Origin: Symbiodinium natans
Lineage: Eukaryota; Sar; Dinophyceae; Suessiales; Symbiodiniaceae
DNA: 64,000 nucleotides
NCBI GenBank assembly: GCA_905221605.1
Contig: CAJNDS010000058.1
Coordinates: 873,492-937,491, forward strand
Reading direction: 5' to 3'
Below, in pieces: positions 22,755 to 32,870 of the stretch. Positions within the stretch are counted from its first letter, which is position 1. Every line of letters begins with the position of its first letter. The position numbers were made by a program, and so were the translations under genes. Below the pieces are notes generated by a model that was not told the DNA's origin, searched no databases, and saw only the letters and a program-made list of their open reading frames with translations.

Positions 22755-22853
22755 GCGCTTCGGAGCCAAGGCAAAAAGCTTGCTGACCTGAACCTTCGGG
22801 ATGCCCAGGCCAGCTGCCTCGAGGACCTGAAGGGGTTTCAGGGCCTCACTTAG
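22755..22853 (+). CDS. Exon-like fragment (strand uncertain)
   Basis: The plus reading is ALRSQGKKLADLNLRDAQAS then CLEDLKGFQGLT and a stop. CCCTAAA lies to the left and a long TTTAGGG array to the right. The minus strand also reads well (LEAAGLGIPKVQVSKLFALA). No family is recognised on either strand. Confidence 0.33.
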   Translation, partial: ALRSQGKKLADLNLRDAQASCLEDLKGFQGLT

Positions 22854-22979
22854 GGTTTAGGGTTTAGGGTTTAGGGTTTAGGGTTTAGGGTTTAGGGTTT
22901 AGGGTTTAGGGTTTAGGGTTTAGGGTTTAGGGTTTAGGGTTTAGGGTTTAGGGTTTAGGGTTTAGGGTTTAGGGTTTAG
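22854..22979 (+). repeat. Long TTTAGGG array
   Basis: About eighteen clean TTTAGGG units directly follow the exon-like segment ending at 22853. Confidence 0.92.
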
Positions 22980-23563
22980 CTTACTTGGCCAATAGTTGAA
23001 CTTTAAAACTTTTTGAGTTTCCTTATTTGGTAAGAACAACGCTTAATCTTTTTGTTGCCCTTGGTTGTTTGAGAAGAAGGGGGCTGAGGAGCTACGGGTT
23101 TGGAGTTGTTTTCTCTTTGGGGTGGGGGTGGGGAGGAGGAGGAGGGGGGTGTTTAACTTGCTTCTCTTTTTCCCCCCCCCCCAGGCTTTAGGGGGGGTTA
23201 AGTGTAGGGGGCGCTTTGAGGGCATAGGGGGCTTCGGCGGCAGTGTGTCTGCTAGAACGGGCCATCCCAGAGCTTCCGAGCCTTTAAGGGTATAGGGTTT
23301 AGGGTTTTAGGGTTTCGGGTTTCGGGATTAGAGCATCGGGTCTTTGGGATCTCTGTTTGTCGGCCGTCGCGGGATGTACGCGAGCAGTTGGGGCTCCGCC
23401 CTGCTTCGCTGGCAGCACCCCAAACCCTAAACCCCAAATCTCTTGGCCCTATGCCCTAAACCCTAAACCTTCAACCCTAAACCCGAAACCCTAAACACCA
23501 AACCCGAAACCCTAAACCCCAAACCCTAAACCCTAAACCCTAAACCCCTGGCGTCCTGTTCAG

Positions 23564-23976
23564 GACAAGCACATGATCGACCAGCTCGTGGCGGCACAGC
23601 CCGGAGGCTTTGAGCAGGTGAACGTCTACCTCACCCAGGAGCCGATGGCCTGGGGGTTAGGGTTTAGGGTCTAGAGTGGGGTAGGGTTTAGGGTTTAGGG
23701 TTTAGGGTTTAAGGTTTAGGGTTTAGGGTTTAGGGTTTAGGGTGTAGGGTTTAGGGTTTAGGATTTTCTGGTTTAGGGTCTAGGGTTTAGGGCTGGGTGG
23801 AGGCTTGAAGCTGAGCTAGATTGCAGGGAAGCTCGGCCTTAACCCTAAACCCTAAACCCTAAACCCTAAACCCTAAACCCTAAACCGCAAGATCCCGTTT
23901 CCCTCTTGAGGCGGTCAATGCCGCTCTTCAAGCCACGGCCCAGCGCTTTCAGGAGGAGCGGGGGGATTCCAAGTAG
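23564..23976 (+). CDS. Two-exon 3' gene fragment with a telomere-repeat intron
   Basis: Exon a (23564-23655) follows TGTTCAG and reads DKHMIDQLVAAQPGGFEQVN then VYLTQEPMAW. Exon b (23892-23976) reads SRFPLEAVNAALQATAQRF then QEERGDSK and a stop. The intron 23656-23891 starts GTTAGGG and ends CGCAAG. It holds TTTAGGG units, a 60-base spacer and then CCCTAAA units, so it is an inverted repeat. Exon a ends with two bases (GG) and exon b begins with one (A), so joining keeps the frame through to the stop. I do not recognise the protein. The upstream exon is not located; a piece at about 23350-23420 (plus reading SVCRPSRDVREQLGLRPASL) is a possible candidate. Confidence 0.55.
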
Positions 23977-24417
23977 CAACCCAGGAGCCCAATAAACCCC
24001 TTCGAATTCGGGGTTTGGGAATGATTTAGGGTTGGGGCCTTAGGGTTTAGGGTTTAGGGTTTATAGCATATCTTTAAGCTGTCATGCATGGGGGATTCTC
24101 TAGATTTTGCGTCCTTTCGGGTTCGCTGTTTCTAGGGCTCCGTATTCTAATCGGAAACCCTAAACGGACCAACATTTTTATTTGGGTCATGGTAAAAAAA
24201 TGGATATCGGAACCAGATAAATTTTCACCAGATGGGTCGTTATTATCTCAATTGAGGCCCGTGATGGGGCACGCTAGGGTTTAAGATTGAGGGTCCGTGG
24301 GGTTTGGGAGACGGTGGGGGCGGGGGGGGTGGGGTGGTGTAGGTGGGCGAACAGAGCTGCTGCGGACCCAGTCCTCATGCACTGACAGGAACTTGTTGAA
24401 GGTTTAGGTTTTAGGGT

Positions 24418-24580
24418 TTAGGACTTGGTAGGGCTTAAAGGTGAAGTCATCTCTTGTCGGGTGATGTACACAGCTTGGACACTGGCCACCACTTGCCTGG
24501 GGCTGTGCAAGTTGAGACAAGTCACAATTTTCGCAGTGTCGACTTCAGCGTCAGCTTTGCTGAAAGACCGTAAGCCTCGT
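24418..24580 (-). CDS. C-terminal exon-like fragment, unknown protein
   Basis: The minus reading SFSKADAEVDTAKIVTCLNL, then HSPRQVVASVQAVYITRQEM, is followed by a short tail. The stop is TAA at the edge of a TTTAGGG tract. A 60-codon plus frame overlaps (GEVISCRVMYTAWTLATTC). Minus looks more protein-like. A second minus piece (24336-24400, FNKFLSVHEDWVRSSSVRPP) lies beyond the stop. Confidence 0.36.
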
Positions 24581-25295
24581 CAATACTATCGCCCGATGAG
24601 CCCGTGAAACCCTTGAAGGCGTGAAAGCACCTATAACCACCCCATAAACCTTATAGAAGCTATGAGTGACTACAACGCTAAGTGCTAAACCGTTCACCCT
24701 AGTCATCCTCATGAACCTCCCAGACTCTAAGCCCTCCAAGCATGATAAGCCTGGGTTGTGCTTTGCGATAGTTCTTGAATCCCCTGCTTTACTGATAAGG
24801 AGACCTGTTCATAAATAACTTGCAAAGAGCTTAAAGCACAACTCACAAGCCTCAAGCCATGAAGCCTTGAAGCAACCAGGACCTCTGCCACCTGCACCAC
24901 CGTCTTGCCTCTCGCTCCGAGGGTTGCCACACGAACGCCGAGGCGTTGGCTCAGGAAACCTAACCAACACCCCTCCCCCCCCCCCCCCCCCCCCCCCCCG
25001 CCCCCAAAAAAACTAAAAAAAGTAAAAAACACAGACATTCTTCCTTATAAGGACAATATAGGAATACTACCGTTTGCTTTTGGAGCTTCTTCAGCAAATA
25101 GTATTGGGTGGGGGGGAGGTAGGGCTGAACCTTAGAGCAGAAAGAGAGCTAGGAGCATGTTACCACGCGGGCAAGCAGCCTTACTTACAATGGCCCCAAG
25201 TGTTTAAGTACAGCATAAGGTTGGAGGGGACACCGGGCATGACATAGGTTGCAAGGCCGTGGGGTGTAGATGAGGAGTACAACCAGGGGGTCTGA

Positions 25296-25520
25296 CCCCG
25301 CAACGGACAAGACCGATCCAACACTGCAGCAGCTCGATATGCGCCGAAACCCCGAAGCCCTGAACAGGATGCAGATCGGAGCAGCTACGCCACCTTTGAG
25401 AACAAGGCCCGGACCTTCCCCGGGATTCTGGGGCATCCGGCCGTGAAGCGCCCGCGAGCGGAGGGCAGCCAGGCTGCTTCGAAAGCCTTCGCGGGGACCG
25501 AAGGTCTCTTGAAGCTTTAA
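25296..25520 (+). CDS. C-terminal exon-like open frame, unknown protein
   Basis: The plus reading has 74 codons, including NTAAARYAPKPRSPEQDADR, SSYATFENKARTFPGILGHP and ASKAFAGTEGLLKL before TAA. It is bounded upstream by a TGA at 25293 and has no ATG, so it would be a last exon. The opposite strand is open for 113 codons. Composition (mixed charge, few cysteines) favours plus. No domain is recognised. Confidence 0.4.
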   Translation, partial: PRNGQDRSNTAAARYAPKPRSPEQDADRSSYATFENKARTFPGILGHPAVKRPRAEGSQAASKAFAGTEGLLKL

Positions 25521-25911
25521 CTTCACAGGTCGTCTAGGCCCGCATATGGGCTGTGTAAGCCCTATAAGACCTGTAAGCCCCTCTCATCCCTCCAAAACCC
25601 TGAACAGATGAAGTTGCACAGAAAGTGTTCCTGGAGCTCCTGGCTCGGCAGCCGCTAAGCCTGTCCGGCTTACGCTCCTTGCCTAGCTCTCACTGTGGCA
25701 CTCGCTCCTATCACTCGGCATGACCGCCCTCTGCTACTCCTAAGTATGGGGACAAACATGATTCCCCATACTTGGTGGTGGTGCGCTTTGTCCCAAAGCT
25801 TGTGTCCCTCAACTTGGTCAGCAAGCCCAATGGTCCGGCTTGTCTGCACAGAAGGGGCCTCTGCCTTTGAGACGGGCGCCTGTAAAGACGAGGGGGCCCA
25901 TAGCCCTGTGC

Positions 25912-26139
25912 TCAATTTTGGTTGCATGGCATCGCAAACAGATGACGTGCTTGCAGCAATCCATGTATGTCCTCATCATTAATACTTGCGTTGGATTGTT
26001 TGGAATCGAGTGCAGGAATGCAAACTCCGCCTGAAGCTGCATACACGCCATCGACTTGTACAGGCATGTTCAGTTCCGTGGTCGGAGCATCGCGAAGCTT
26101 ATCTGGAGCCATGACCAGCATGTCAATTAACGGACGTCA
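25912..26139 (-). CDS. Open frame, unknown protein
   Basis: The minus reading runs from RPLIDMLVMAPDKLRDAPTT to NMPVQVDGVYAASGGVCIPA, LDSKQSNASINDEDIHGLLQ and a stop. It lies in unique sequence without telomere-type repeats (25530-26290). An overlapping minus frame reads CKHVICLRCHATKIEHRAMG. The two could be one frameshifted gene. No family is recognised. Confidence 0.4.
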
Positions 26140-26315
26140 AGTTCTGCATGTACAAAACCCACGCCGGCATCGCCACATTCATTGGAGAATATACTTGTTA
26201 TAACTATGAATGCTAGTACTGAGTAGTATACTATTCTCAAAATACGGGTACTGCAAATACCAAATTGTGCATCGGTCACAGCAGCTGACTTTGTGATTAA
26301 CCCGAAACCCGTCAC

Positions 26316-26430
26316 CCGAAACCCTAAACCCTAAACCCTAAACCCTAAACCCTAAACCCTAAACCCTAAACCCTAAACCCTAAACCCTAAACCCTAAACC
26401 CTAAACCCTAAACCCTAAACCCTAAACCCA
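26316..26430 (+). repeat. Long CCCTAAA array
   Basis: About sixteen near-perfect CCCTAAA units, directly upstream of the exon-like segment 26438-26535. Confidence 0.92.
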
Positions 26431-26437
26431 ACCCTCC

Positions 26438-26535
26438 ACCTGGCTCCAAGGTTTGGATGCCGATGCCAATGACAAGCCCACGAAGTACATCCCGGAATCG
26501 CACATCCCAGCCGGCTCCTCCGAAGTCCCTGCAGG
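26438..26535 (+). CDS. Exon-like fragment between opposed telomere-type arrays
   Basis: The plus reading is TWLQGLDADANDKPTKYIPE then SHIPAGSSEVPAG. A 115-base CCCTAAA array precedes it, and the segment stops exactly at GTTTAGGG (26536), a possible donor. It is hydrophilic with D/K/E content typical of coding. The function is unknown. Confidence 0.45.
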
Positions 26536-26665
26536 GTTTAGGGTTTGGGGTTTAGGGTTTTGGGTTTGGGGTTTGGGGTTTAGGGTTTGGGGTTTGGGGT
26601 TCACGGTTTAGGGTGTAGGGTTTAGGGTCTGGGTTTTAGGGTTTAGGTAGGGTTTAGGGTTTTAG

Positions 26666-26860
26666 AGGATTACACCGTCATGTTGGAGAACTGCGGCCGT
26701 GGACGTGTCACCCCAGGTCTTCAAGCTGTTCCTCCGTGGTGATAAGCAGAACCCGATTGCCTTCAAGGGCCAGAGAACTCTGAAAGGCCGCGGCCTTAGC
26801 GGAGCAAGGTTTTTCTGCACACCCTCTAAGGATCCATGTGCGGATTTATGCTACACTTAG
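26666..26860 (+). CDS. Exon-like frame resembling a thioredoxin-fold (PDI-type) tail
   Basis: The plus reading has 64 codons, bounded by TAG at 26663 and TAG at 26858. It contains VDVSPQVFKLFLRGDKQNPI then AFKGQRTLKG. The pattern F-K-L-F-x-x-G-D-K-x-N-P-I-x-F-x-G-x-R-T-L resembles the last strands of thioredoxin domains in protein disulfide isomerases (LFF-x-x-G...Y-x-G-x-R-x-L-x-G). There is no CxxC here. The 3' part overlaps the foldback ending at 26930, so the true exon probably stops earlier, near 26808 (GTTTTTCTG donor). Confidence 0.36.
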   Translation, partial: RITPSCWRTAAVDVSPQVFKLFLRGDKQNPIAFKGQRTLKGRGLSGARFFCTPSKDPCADLCYT

Positions 26861-26930
26861 GCCATAAAGGGGTTCCTAGAAAGCAGCTTCAGGGCCCAAG
26901 TATATACCATATGGGTAGATGGATCCTTAG
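26830..26930. mobile_element. Foldback element between coding-like segments
   Basis: CTAAGGATCCAT and ATGGATCCTTAG form a perfect 12-base inverted pair about 100 bases apart. Coding-like DNA lies on both sides (26666-26829 plus, 26927-27064 minus), as expected for an intron-forming insertion. Confidence 0.55.
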
Positions 26931-27064
26931 GGACAGGCTGCATCCTGAGTTAGACGACCCCGGAGGGCCTTGATCGTCATTCGAAGCTCAGCGTAGCCGC
27001 TGCCGGGAGTTGCTGAGGCTTCCTGACCTTCCTCCGGCAGCACACCAAGCTGGATATCCAGGAC
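26927..27064 (-). CDS. Exon-like fragment, unknown protein
   Basis: The minus reading is VLDIQLGVLPEEGQEASATP, then GSGYAELRMTIKALRGRLTQ, then DAACP. It is open for 45 codons and terminates inside the foldback element (a GTCCC donor there would remove the stop). It looks strongly coding-like, but the family is unknown. Confidence 0.42.
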   Translation of the reverse strand, partial: VLDIQLGVLPEEGQEASATPGSGYAELRMTIKALRGRLTQDAACP

Positions 27065-27130
27065 TTAGGGGTTTAGGGTTTAGGGTTTAGGGTTTAGGGT
27101 TTGGGGTTTAGGGTTTAGGGTTTATAGGGT

Positions 27131-27235
27131 TTAGGCTTTCCTTGCCGCGGCATTCCAGGGTTGTGGGCCTTGGGGCTCGTGGGCGCCAGAAAGAGAGGCT
27201 CTGACGGGCAAGGGCGTGCCCCCGGGAACTTTCAT
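27131..27235 (-). CDS. Small open frame (34 codons)
   Basis: It runs from ATG at 27235 to a TAA supplied by the TTTAGGG tract. The reading is MKVPGGTPLPVRASLSGAHE then PQGPQPWNAAARKA. It could be a short exon. There is no homology call. Confidence 0.3.
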   Translation of the reverse strand: MKVPGGTPLPVRASLSGAHEPQGPQPWNAAARKA

Positions 27236-27458
27236 GCGGCCCTTATATATATATATATACATATCTATCTATATCTATAATATATATATATATATATTGT
27301 ATATATGCTGAGGTGAATGTAGACACCTGTCAGACCATATCCAGGTGTCGTGGCCTTGAGTTCAGTACGTCGAAGCAAACGTCCCCAAAGCAAGAACTGA
27401 AAGCTGAGAAAGGTGATGGTCTATAGGCCATAGGGCTAAGGGGTGGAAAGGTTAATGT

Positions 27459-28011
27459 ATGTGTGAGGACGCCTTGCGCCTACTGTACACCGACTACTGC
27501 GTTGACAAGTCCATTGAGGAGTTGTACAGGCTCAGACCTTTGTTTGGCTGTATTCTTTCGCACGAGTGGGATGAGCTTCTTCTGTGCACAGCCGACACAA
27601 GGACGCAGAGTGGCCCCTATTCCCTTGTTCTAGGGTTTAGGTTCCCTTATCAGCCCCTTCAAACCAAATAGGGCTCCCTTTTTGTTCCTAGCTTACTCTT
27701 GGGTCTAGGACAGTAGTCGCATGAAAGCTCTTGTTTCGATCGAGTCTCATGGCGTTGCTTTCCAAAAGTGGGGTGTGAAATGGTTGGGACAGATGCAGGG
27801 CTGCATGCGACCATCAATGCCAGAAGCAACCCTCGCTGCTATGAGAGGCAAACATGTCGTTTCTGACTATCTCAAGTTTTGGTCTGATTGGCCTGCTTGT
27901 GGCGGGCTTTCCATGCTTGACACATCGCTTCCTCAAACCAGCAAAGCTGCACTCATCGTCACACTCGGGCTCGCCCCTGAAGGTGGCTGGCTGGTTCTTA
28001 GTAGGGAATGA
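27459..28011 (+). CDS. Two adjacent exon-like frames, unknown protein
   Basis: The first frame (27459-27671) reads CEDALRLLYTDYCVDKSIEE then LYRLRPLFGCILSHEWDELL. The second (27721-28011) reads KALVSIESHGVAFQKWGVKW, QGCMRPSMPEATLAAMRGKH, then SDYLKFWSDWPACGGL. Both look protein-like over more than 60 residues, more than most pieces here. They are in different frames, so an intron between about 27630 and 27715 is likely (GTTCTAGGGTTTAGG is a candidate donor). The second ends at a family M left end (CTGGTTCTTAGTAGGG, 27987). I do not recognise the family. Confidence 0.48.
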
Positions 28012-28080
28012 GGGAATGAGGTACCCTATACAATCTCTTAACAGGTATATATCTATATCTATATGGGTCACCGCCTATAG

Positions 28081-28880
28081 CGGTTCCCCTGTGTTTTTTG
28101 CACATTCCCTTAAACAGTTTAAACCATTTAGCCATTCAACCAATGGTTTCCCCATACGAAAATCCCTAAAACCATTAAACCATTAAACCGTTAAACCATT
28201 AAACCATTAAACCATTAAACCATTAAACCATTACACCATTAAACCAATAAACCATTAAACCATTAAACCAGTAAACCAATGGTTTCCCTTTTATGAAAAT
28301 CCCCAAAACCATTAAACCATTAAACCATTAAACCATTCAACCATTAAACCATTAAACCATTAAACCATTAAACCATTAAACCAATGGTTTCCCCCTTATG
28401 AAAAACCCCCTAAACCATTAAACCATTAAACTATTAAACCATTAAACCATTAAACCAATGGTTTCCCCCTTATGAAAATCCCCTCAACCATTAAACCATT
28501 AAACCATAAACCATTAAACCATGAAACCATTGGTTTCCCCCATATGAGAATCCCCTTAACCATTCAACCATTTTCATGGGGGGGGGGGGGCAACCATTGG
28601 TTTAATGGTTTAATGGCTTAATGGCTTAATGGCTTAATGGCTTAATGGCTTAATGGTTTAATGGTTTAATGGTTTAATGGTTTAATGGTTTCAGGGATTC
28701 TCATATGGGGAAAACCATTGGTTTAATGGTTTAATGGTTTAATGGTTCAATGGTTTAATAGTTTAGGGGATTCTCATAAGGGGGAAACCATTGGTTTAAT
28801 GGTTTAATGGTTCAATGGTTTAAGGGTTTAAAGGTTCAATGGTTTAATGGTTTAATGGTTTAATGGTTTAATGGTGCTCC
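28081..28880. repeat. ATTAAACC satellite in two facing halves
   Basis: Units of ATTAAACC run to about 28570. A G-run follows, then the reverse complement (GGTTTAAT) runs to 28875, so the block is a large inverted repeat. Every 80-120 bases each half carries a spacer, GGTTTCCCCCTTATGAAAA or its complement. The facing arms could form a hairpin of several hundred bases. Confidence 0.88.
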
Positions 28881-28894
28881 TGCCGAGGTACCTC

Positions 28895-29012
28895 GTCCGC
28901 ATCTTTTCTGCTCCTAAAAAGCCTGATTCGCACGCAGTGTCCCCTGTGTCTTTTCTGCTCCGAATATTCTGAATCGCAAGCAGTGTCCCCCGTGTCTTTT
29001 CTGCTCATAAGT
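28895..29012 (+). repeat. About 55-bp tandem repeat, two and a half units
   Basis: GTGTCTTTTCTGCTC is followed by CTGATTCGCACGCAGTGTCC or CTGAATCGCAAGCAGTGTCC in successive units. It separates the satellite from the next tandem repeat. Confidence 0.75.
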
Positions 29013-29028
29013 GTATGTATACTATATG

Positions 29029-31030
29029 GGATTGCGCCTTAAACCCTAACTCCTTAAACCCTAACTCTATAGGGTTTAAAGGTTAGGGTTTAGGTTGAAT
29101 TGCCGGCTTAGGTGAAAATGCTTCAATCTTAAACCCTAAACCTGTCAACCTTAACCCTATAGGCTTGGGGTGCCTACATCATGATCGGATTTGACGAGCT
29201 CTGCGGAAATATCTATATGACAAGGTTATAACTTATTGCTGTGCTTATAGCTATGGGTTGGGGTTTGATTTTTATACACTTATGTAAACCCATAAGAATA
29301 AGGGGAAGCCCATCACACCCCAATAAGCGAAACAAAACATCTGTCCCAAAGACTTTGCCTTAGCTAAGATATCTCAAGCAACCATCCCCCGATAAGCAAA
29401 ACCTGAATTCCATCATTTAACGATATAGTTTGCTTACATGTTGAATCCCAGCAAGTAGGATATATGTGTATGACAAGGTTATAACTTTTTGCTGCGGTTA
29501 TAACTAGGGTTTGATTTATATACATGTAAATAAACCTATAAGACAATGACGGTAACCCCATCACGCCCCAATAAGCAAAACAAAACCCATCCAGAAAACT
29601 CTACCTTGCCTAAGATATCTCAAACAACCATCCCCCGATAAGCAAAACTTGAATTATCCTTTTTGTTTCTATTTTGAAGGACATTTGCTCACAGTATTCG
29701 CGCGTCACCGGGACGAAAGCCCTACAAAAGTAGGCATAACCCTATGGGATTTAAGGTTTAGGGATATAAGCCTCAAGCGCTATAGGGTGGTTCTATTGTA
29801 TAGGTAATTAATGCCAAAACCTTAAACCCTAATAACCCTAAACCTTTAAACCCTATAGGGTTCAATGGTTCGATGTATACCTTCAGCACCCTTTAGGGTT
29901 AAAACCTTTGTTCCTTGTAGAGCCCTATCGGGCTTTAGGGTTCTGACCCTAAACGAATCAGGGTTAAGGTATAAATGCCCGAACTTTAAACCCTTAAGGT
30001 GAAAACTCTTTGAGTTTTCGTTTTAAATGCCTAAATCCTAAACCCTAACCCCTTAAACCTTAACTCTATAGGGTTTCAAGGTTCGGGTTGAGGTGGAATT
30101 GCCGGCTTAGGTTTACATGCCTCAATCTTAAACCCTGAACCTGTCAACCTTAACCCTAGAGGGTTGGGGCGCCTACATCATGATCGGATTTGACGAGCTC
30201 TGCGGATATATGTAAATGACAAGGTTATAACTTTTTGCTGCGGTTATAACTAGGGTTCAGGGTTTGATTTATATCCATGTAAATAAACTATAAGACAATG
30301 AGGGTAACCCCATCACGCCCCAATAAGCAAAACAAAGCCTCTATCCTAAAAACTTTACCTAGGCTAAGATATCCCAAGCAACCATCCCCCGATAAGCAAA
30401 ACCTGAATTCTATCATATGACGATATGGTTCGTGTATATTTTGAATCCCAGGAAGTAGTGAAAGGACGTTTGCTCACAGTATTCTCACGTCACCGGGACG
30501 AAAGCCCTACAAACGTAGGCATAACCCTATGGGATTAAGGTTTAGGGATTTAAGCCCGAAGCCCTATATGGCTTTAAGGTTCTATTGTATTGGTAATGCC
30601 CAAACCTTTAGCCCTAAGCCTTTAAACCCTGTAGGGTTCAATGGTTCAAGAAAACCTAAGGTCTCGGCATGTATACCTTCAGCACCCTTTAGGGTCAAGA
30701 CCTTTGTTCCTTGTAGAGCCCTATCGGGCTTTAGGGTTCTGACCCTAAACGAATCAGGGTTAAGGTCTAAATGCCCGAACTTTAAACCCTTAAGGTTAAA
30801 TCTCTATGGGTTTAGGTTTAAAGTTTAAAAATACTAAATCTGAAACCCTAACCGCTTAACCTTAACTCTATCGGGTTGAACGGTTAGGGTTTAGGTTTCA
30901 TTGCGGGCTTACGTTTAAATGCCTCAATCTTAAGCCCTAAACCAGTCAAACTTAACCCTATAGGTTTGGGGTGCCTACATCATCATCGACTTGTTGCCGT
31001 GGTTATGACGATGGTTTAGGGTTTAAAATA
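29029..31030 (+). repeat. Noncoding tandem repeat of about 0.8-1.0 kb, two units plus a truncated third
   Basis: The landmark ATGATCGGATTTGACGAGCT occurs at 29181 and 30180, and a decayed version at about 30980. Shared blocks in order include CGATAAGCAAAACCTGAATT, CACCGGGACGAAAGCCCTAC and ACCTTTGTTCCTTGTAGAGC. Unit 1 has an internal partial duplication (29215-29410 repeated at 29457-29650), which explains its extra length. Many segments carry loose TTTAGGG/CCCTAAA motifs. There are no long frames. Confidence 0.82.
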
Positions 31031-31155
31031 TATACATTTATGTAACCTATACAAGAATCAGGGGAACCGCAATAGGCGGACGCCCATCTATATATATATA
31101 TATATGTCTATATATATATATATGGCTCCAATTCCCTCATTCCTTTCTAAGAACC

Positions 31156-31200
31156 GTGGAGGAGGTTGTTCATGCTGAAGATGCCTCGGTAGCGCAGTGG
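31156..31200 (+). CDS. Micro-exon between two foldback elements
   Basis: The plus reading is VEEVVHAEDASVAQW. On its left is the right end of a family M element (CATTCCTTTCTAAGAACC), and on its right a family I-like element starting GGTACCCT. A coding-like 45-base island between two element ends suggests both elements are introns. The sequence GCCTCGGTAGCGCAGTGG resembles a tRNA 5' arm but is part of this island. Confidence 0.36.
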
Positions 31201-31268
31201 TACCCTGTGCCCGTTTTTGTTGGTTCCAGGTTCCCTTATGACCGTAACCAACCCCCAACAAGGGTACC
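31199..31268 (+). mobile_element. Foldback element, family I-like
   Basis: The ends GGTACCCT and AGGGTACC are inverted repeats 70 bases apart. Inside, GTTGGTTCC...GGTTCCCTTA resembles the interior of 3828-3941. Confidence 0.5.
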
Positions 31269-32006
31269 CTTACCGTAAGATGGTGACAAGGCTAAACCCT
31301 AAACCCGAAACCCTAAACCCTTAACCCTAAAAAAAAACACAATTTACCCAAGGGACCACCTTCAGTTCACGTGCTTGGTTGCCAGAGGCGTCTCTTGGCC
31401 TGCCTTGTGGCCGCCCCCTCCTTGCCGCCCAACCTCCTTCGCCAGGGCCCTGCCATAGTGGAAGCTTAGGTTTCAGGGTTATGGATGGGGCTTAGGATTT
31501 AGGGTTTAGGGTTAGTGTTCAGGCTGGAAGGATCAGGGTTCAGGGTTCAGGGTTCAGGGTTCAGGGTTTAGGGTTTAAGGTTCAGGGTCTTGGGCTTCGG
31601 GTTCGGTTGGATTTTTTCCCTGTCCCTGCCTTTTCTAACATGCCTCTCAGAGTCGATATGGGGATTCTTTATGTTTTCGTGCTTGTTCTTCTTGGGGGAG
31701 GCGGGGAGGGGCACCCCCCCCCAGAAAAAGGCTCCGTATTATTAAAATGGAATGCCCCAAAAAGGGCCTCCCCCTAAGCTCAACGGCCCTCCCATGCCCT
31801 CCCCGAAACAAGAAGCAGCAATGACCTCCCTACTCTTCAGCGAGCCCCCCCCCGTCGGAGGGTGCGTGCTGCTAGCTGTGCTGTTCCTCTTGGGGGGGAG
31901 GGGGGACGGGGGGCAGGAAACCCTAAACCCTAAACCCTAAACCCTATAAACCCTAAACCCTAAACCCTAAACCCTAAACCCTAAACCCTAAACCCTAAAC
32001 CTTGGC

Positions 32007-32126
32007 TGGTCCAGCCCTGAAGTTGACCAGGTTGGGCCGAGCAGTACTTCATCGATCCCGAGCGCTTTCTTCCTTCCGCCGCTGCCTCGAAGAGTTTTTT
32101 TGGCATACGATGGGCAAGAAATCTGG
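32007..32126 (+). CDS. Exon-like fragment before a GTTTAGGG donor
   Basis: The plus reading is WSSPEVDQVGPSSTSSIPSA then FFLPPLPRRVFLAYDGQEIW, ending exactly at GTTTAGGG (32127). A long CCCTAAA array (31918-32003) precedes it. A second plus frame (LKLTRLGRAVLHRSRALSSF) is also open. No family is recognised. Confidence 0.4.
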
Positions 32127-32159
32127 GTTTAGGGTTTAGGATTTAGGGTTCTGAGTCTA

Positions 32160-32645
32160 ATGACCATGTCCTTTGCAAGCACCTTCTTTGTGGAGCAGGA
32201 TATGAGCACGCATAGATGTGTACGCAGATCACGCCAGAGGGAGGAAGCCACGTTCGTAGGGCAACTGAGGGGTTTAGGGTTCAAGGTTCAGGCACGTTCA
32301 AGAGAAGGCTTGGGTTTAGGGATGAGTTCTTATCAACAGAGAACTATACTCAGAGAACCAAATCGCTGTAACCATGCTTTCAGGCATCTCAGCATGCAGG
32401 GTGATTGCTCTTTCTCCTGCTCTGTGGTGGGTTTCCGAAAAATGGGCCCCCAACATAGACCTAAAAATAGTAGGATCCCCTTATCGTACGGACCCCCCAA
32501 TAAAGTACCCCCCCCCTAATATCCTAAACCCCATGTGCCTCAGTATCATCAGCACCCGCCAGCTGCTGGGTTCAAAAGGAGCACAAAGCCCTCAGACCTC
32601 CAGAGCCACGACAACTCCAAACACCGTAGGTGTCAAAGAGCTGCA
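32160..32645 (+). CDS. Overlapping exon-like frames, unknown protein
   Basis: One frame reads SFASTFFVEQDMSTHRCVRR then REEATFVGQLRG. A second, from 32374, reads MLSGISACRVIALSPALWWV. TTTAGGG-like units and a J-like motif (GGGTTTCCGAAAAATGGG) interrupt them, so they are more likely separate exon scraps than one gene. Confidence 0.3.
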
Positions 32646-32870
32646 TTAGGTCTACCTGTACCTCCAAAGTCTGTAAAAAATAGCCCAAAAAACCCATTAA
32701 AAAAAGGCAATTGCTTTGCATGCTTTGCAGGTTTGGCCAGGGTTTAAGGCTTCTACTCAGGGTGCGTCCTCCTTGTCACCTCCCCAACTGTGCAATTTCG
32801 CAGACCCTAACCCCAGCAACTTCCGAGGACAGACCTCGAAGGCCTAAAGCCACCCAAAGGACTGCACTCG

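Noticed and set aside
31185..31215. tRNA-like 5' end (GCCTCGGTAGCGCAGTGG, a good A-box)
   Set aside because: No anticodon arm, T arm or acceptor complement follows. The same CAGTGGTACCC context occurs at 35090 as the edge of a foldback element, and the segment reads as a coding island.
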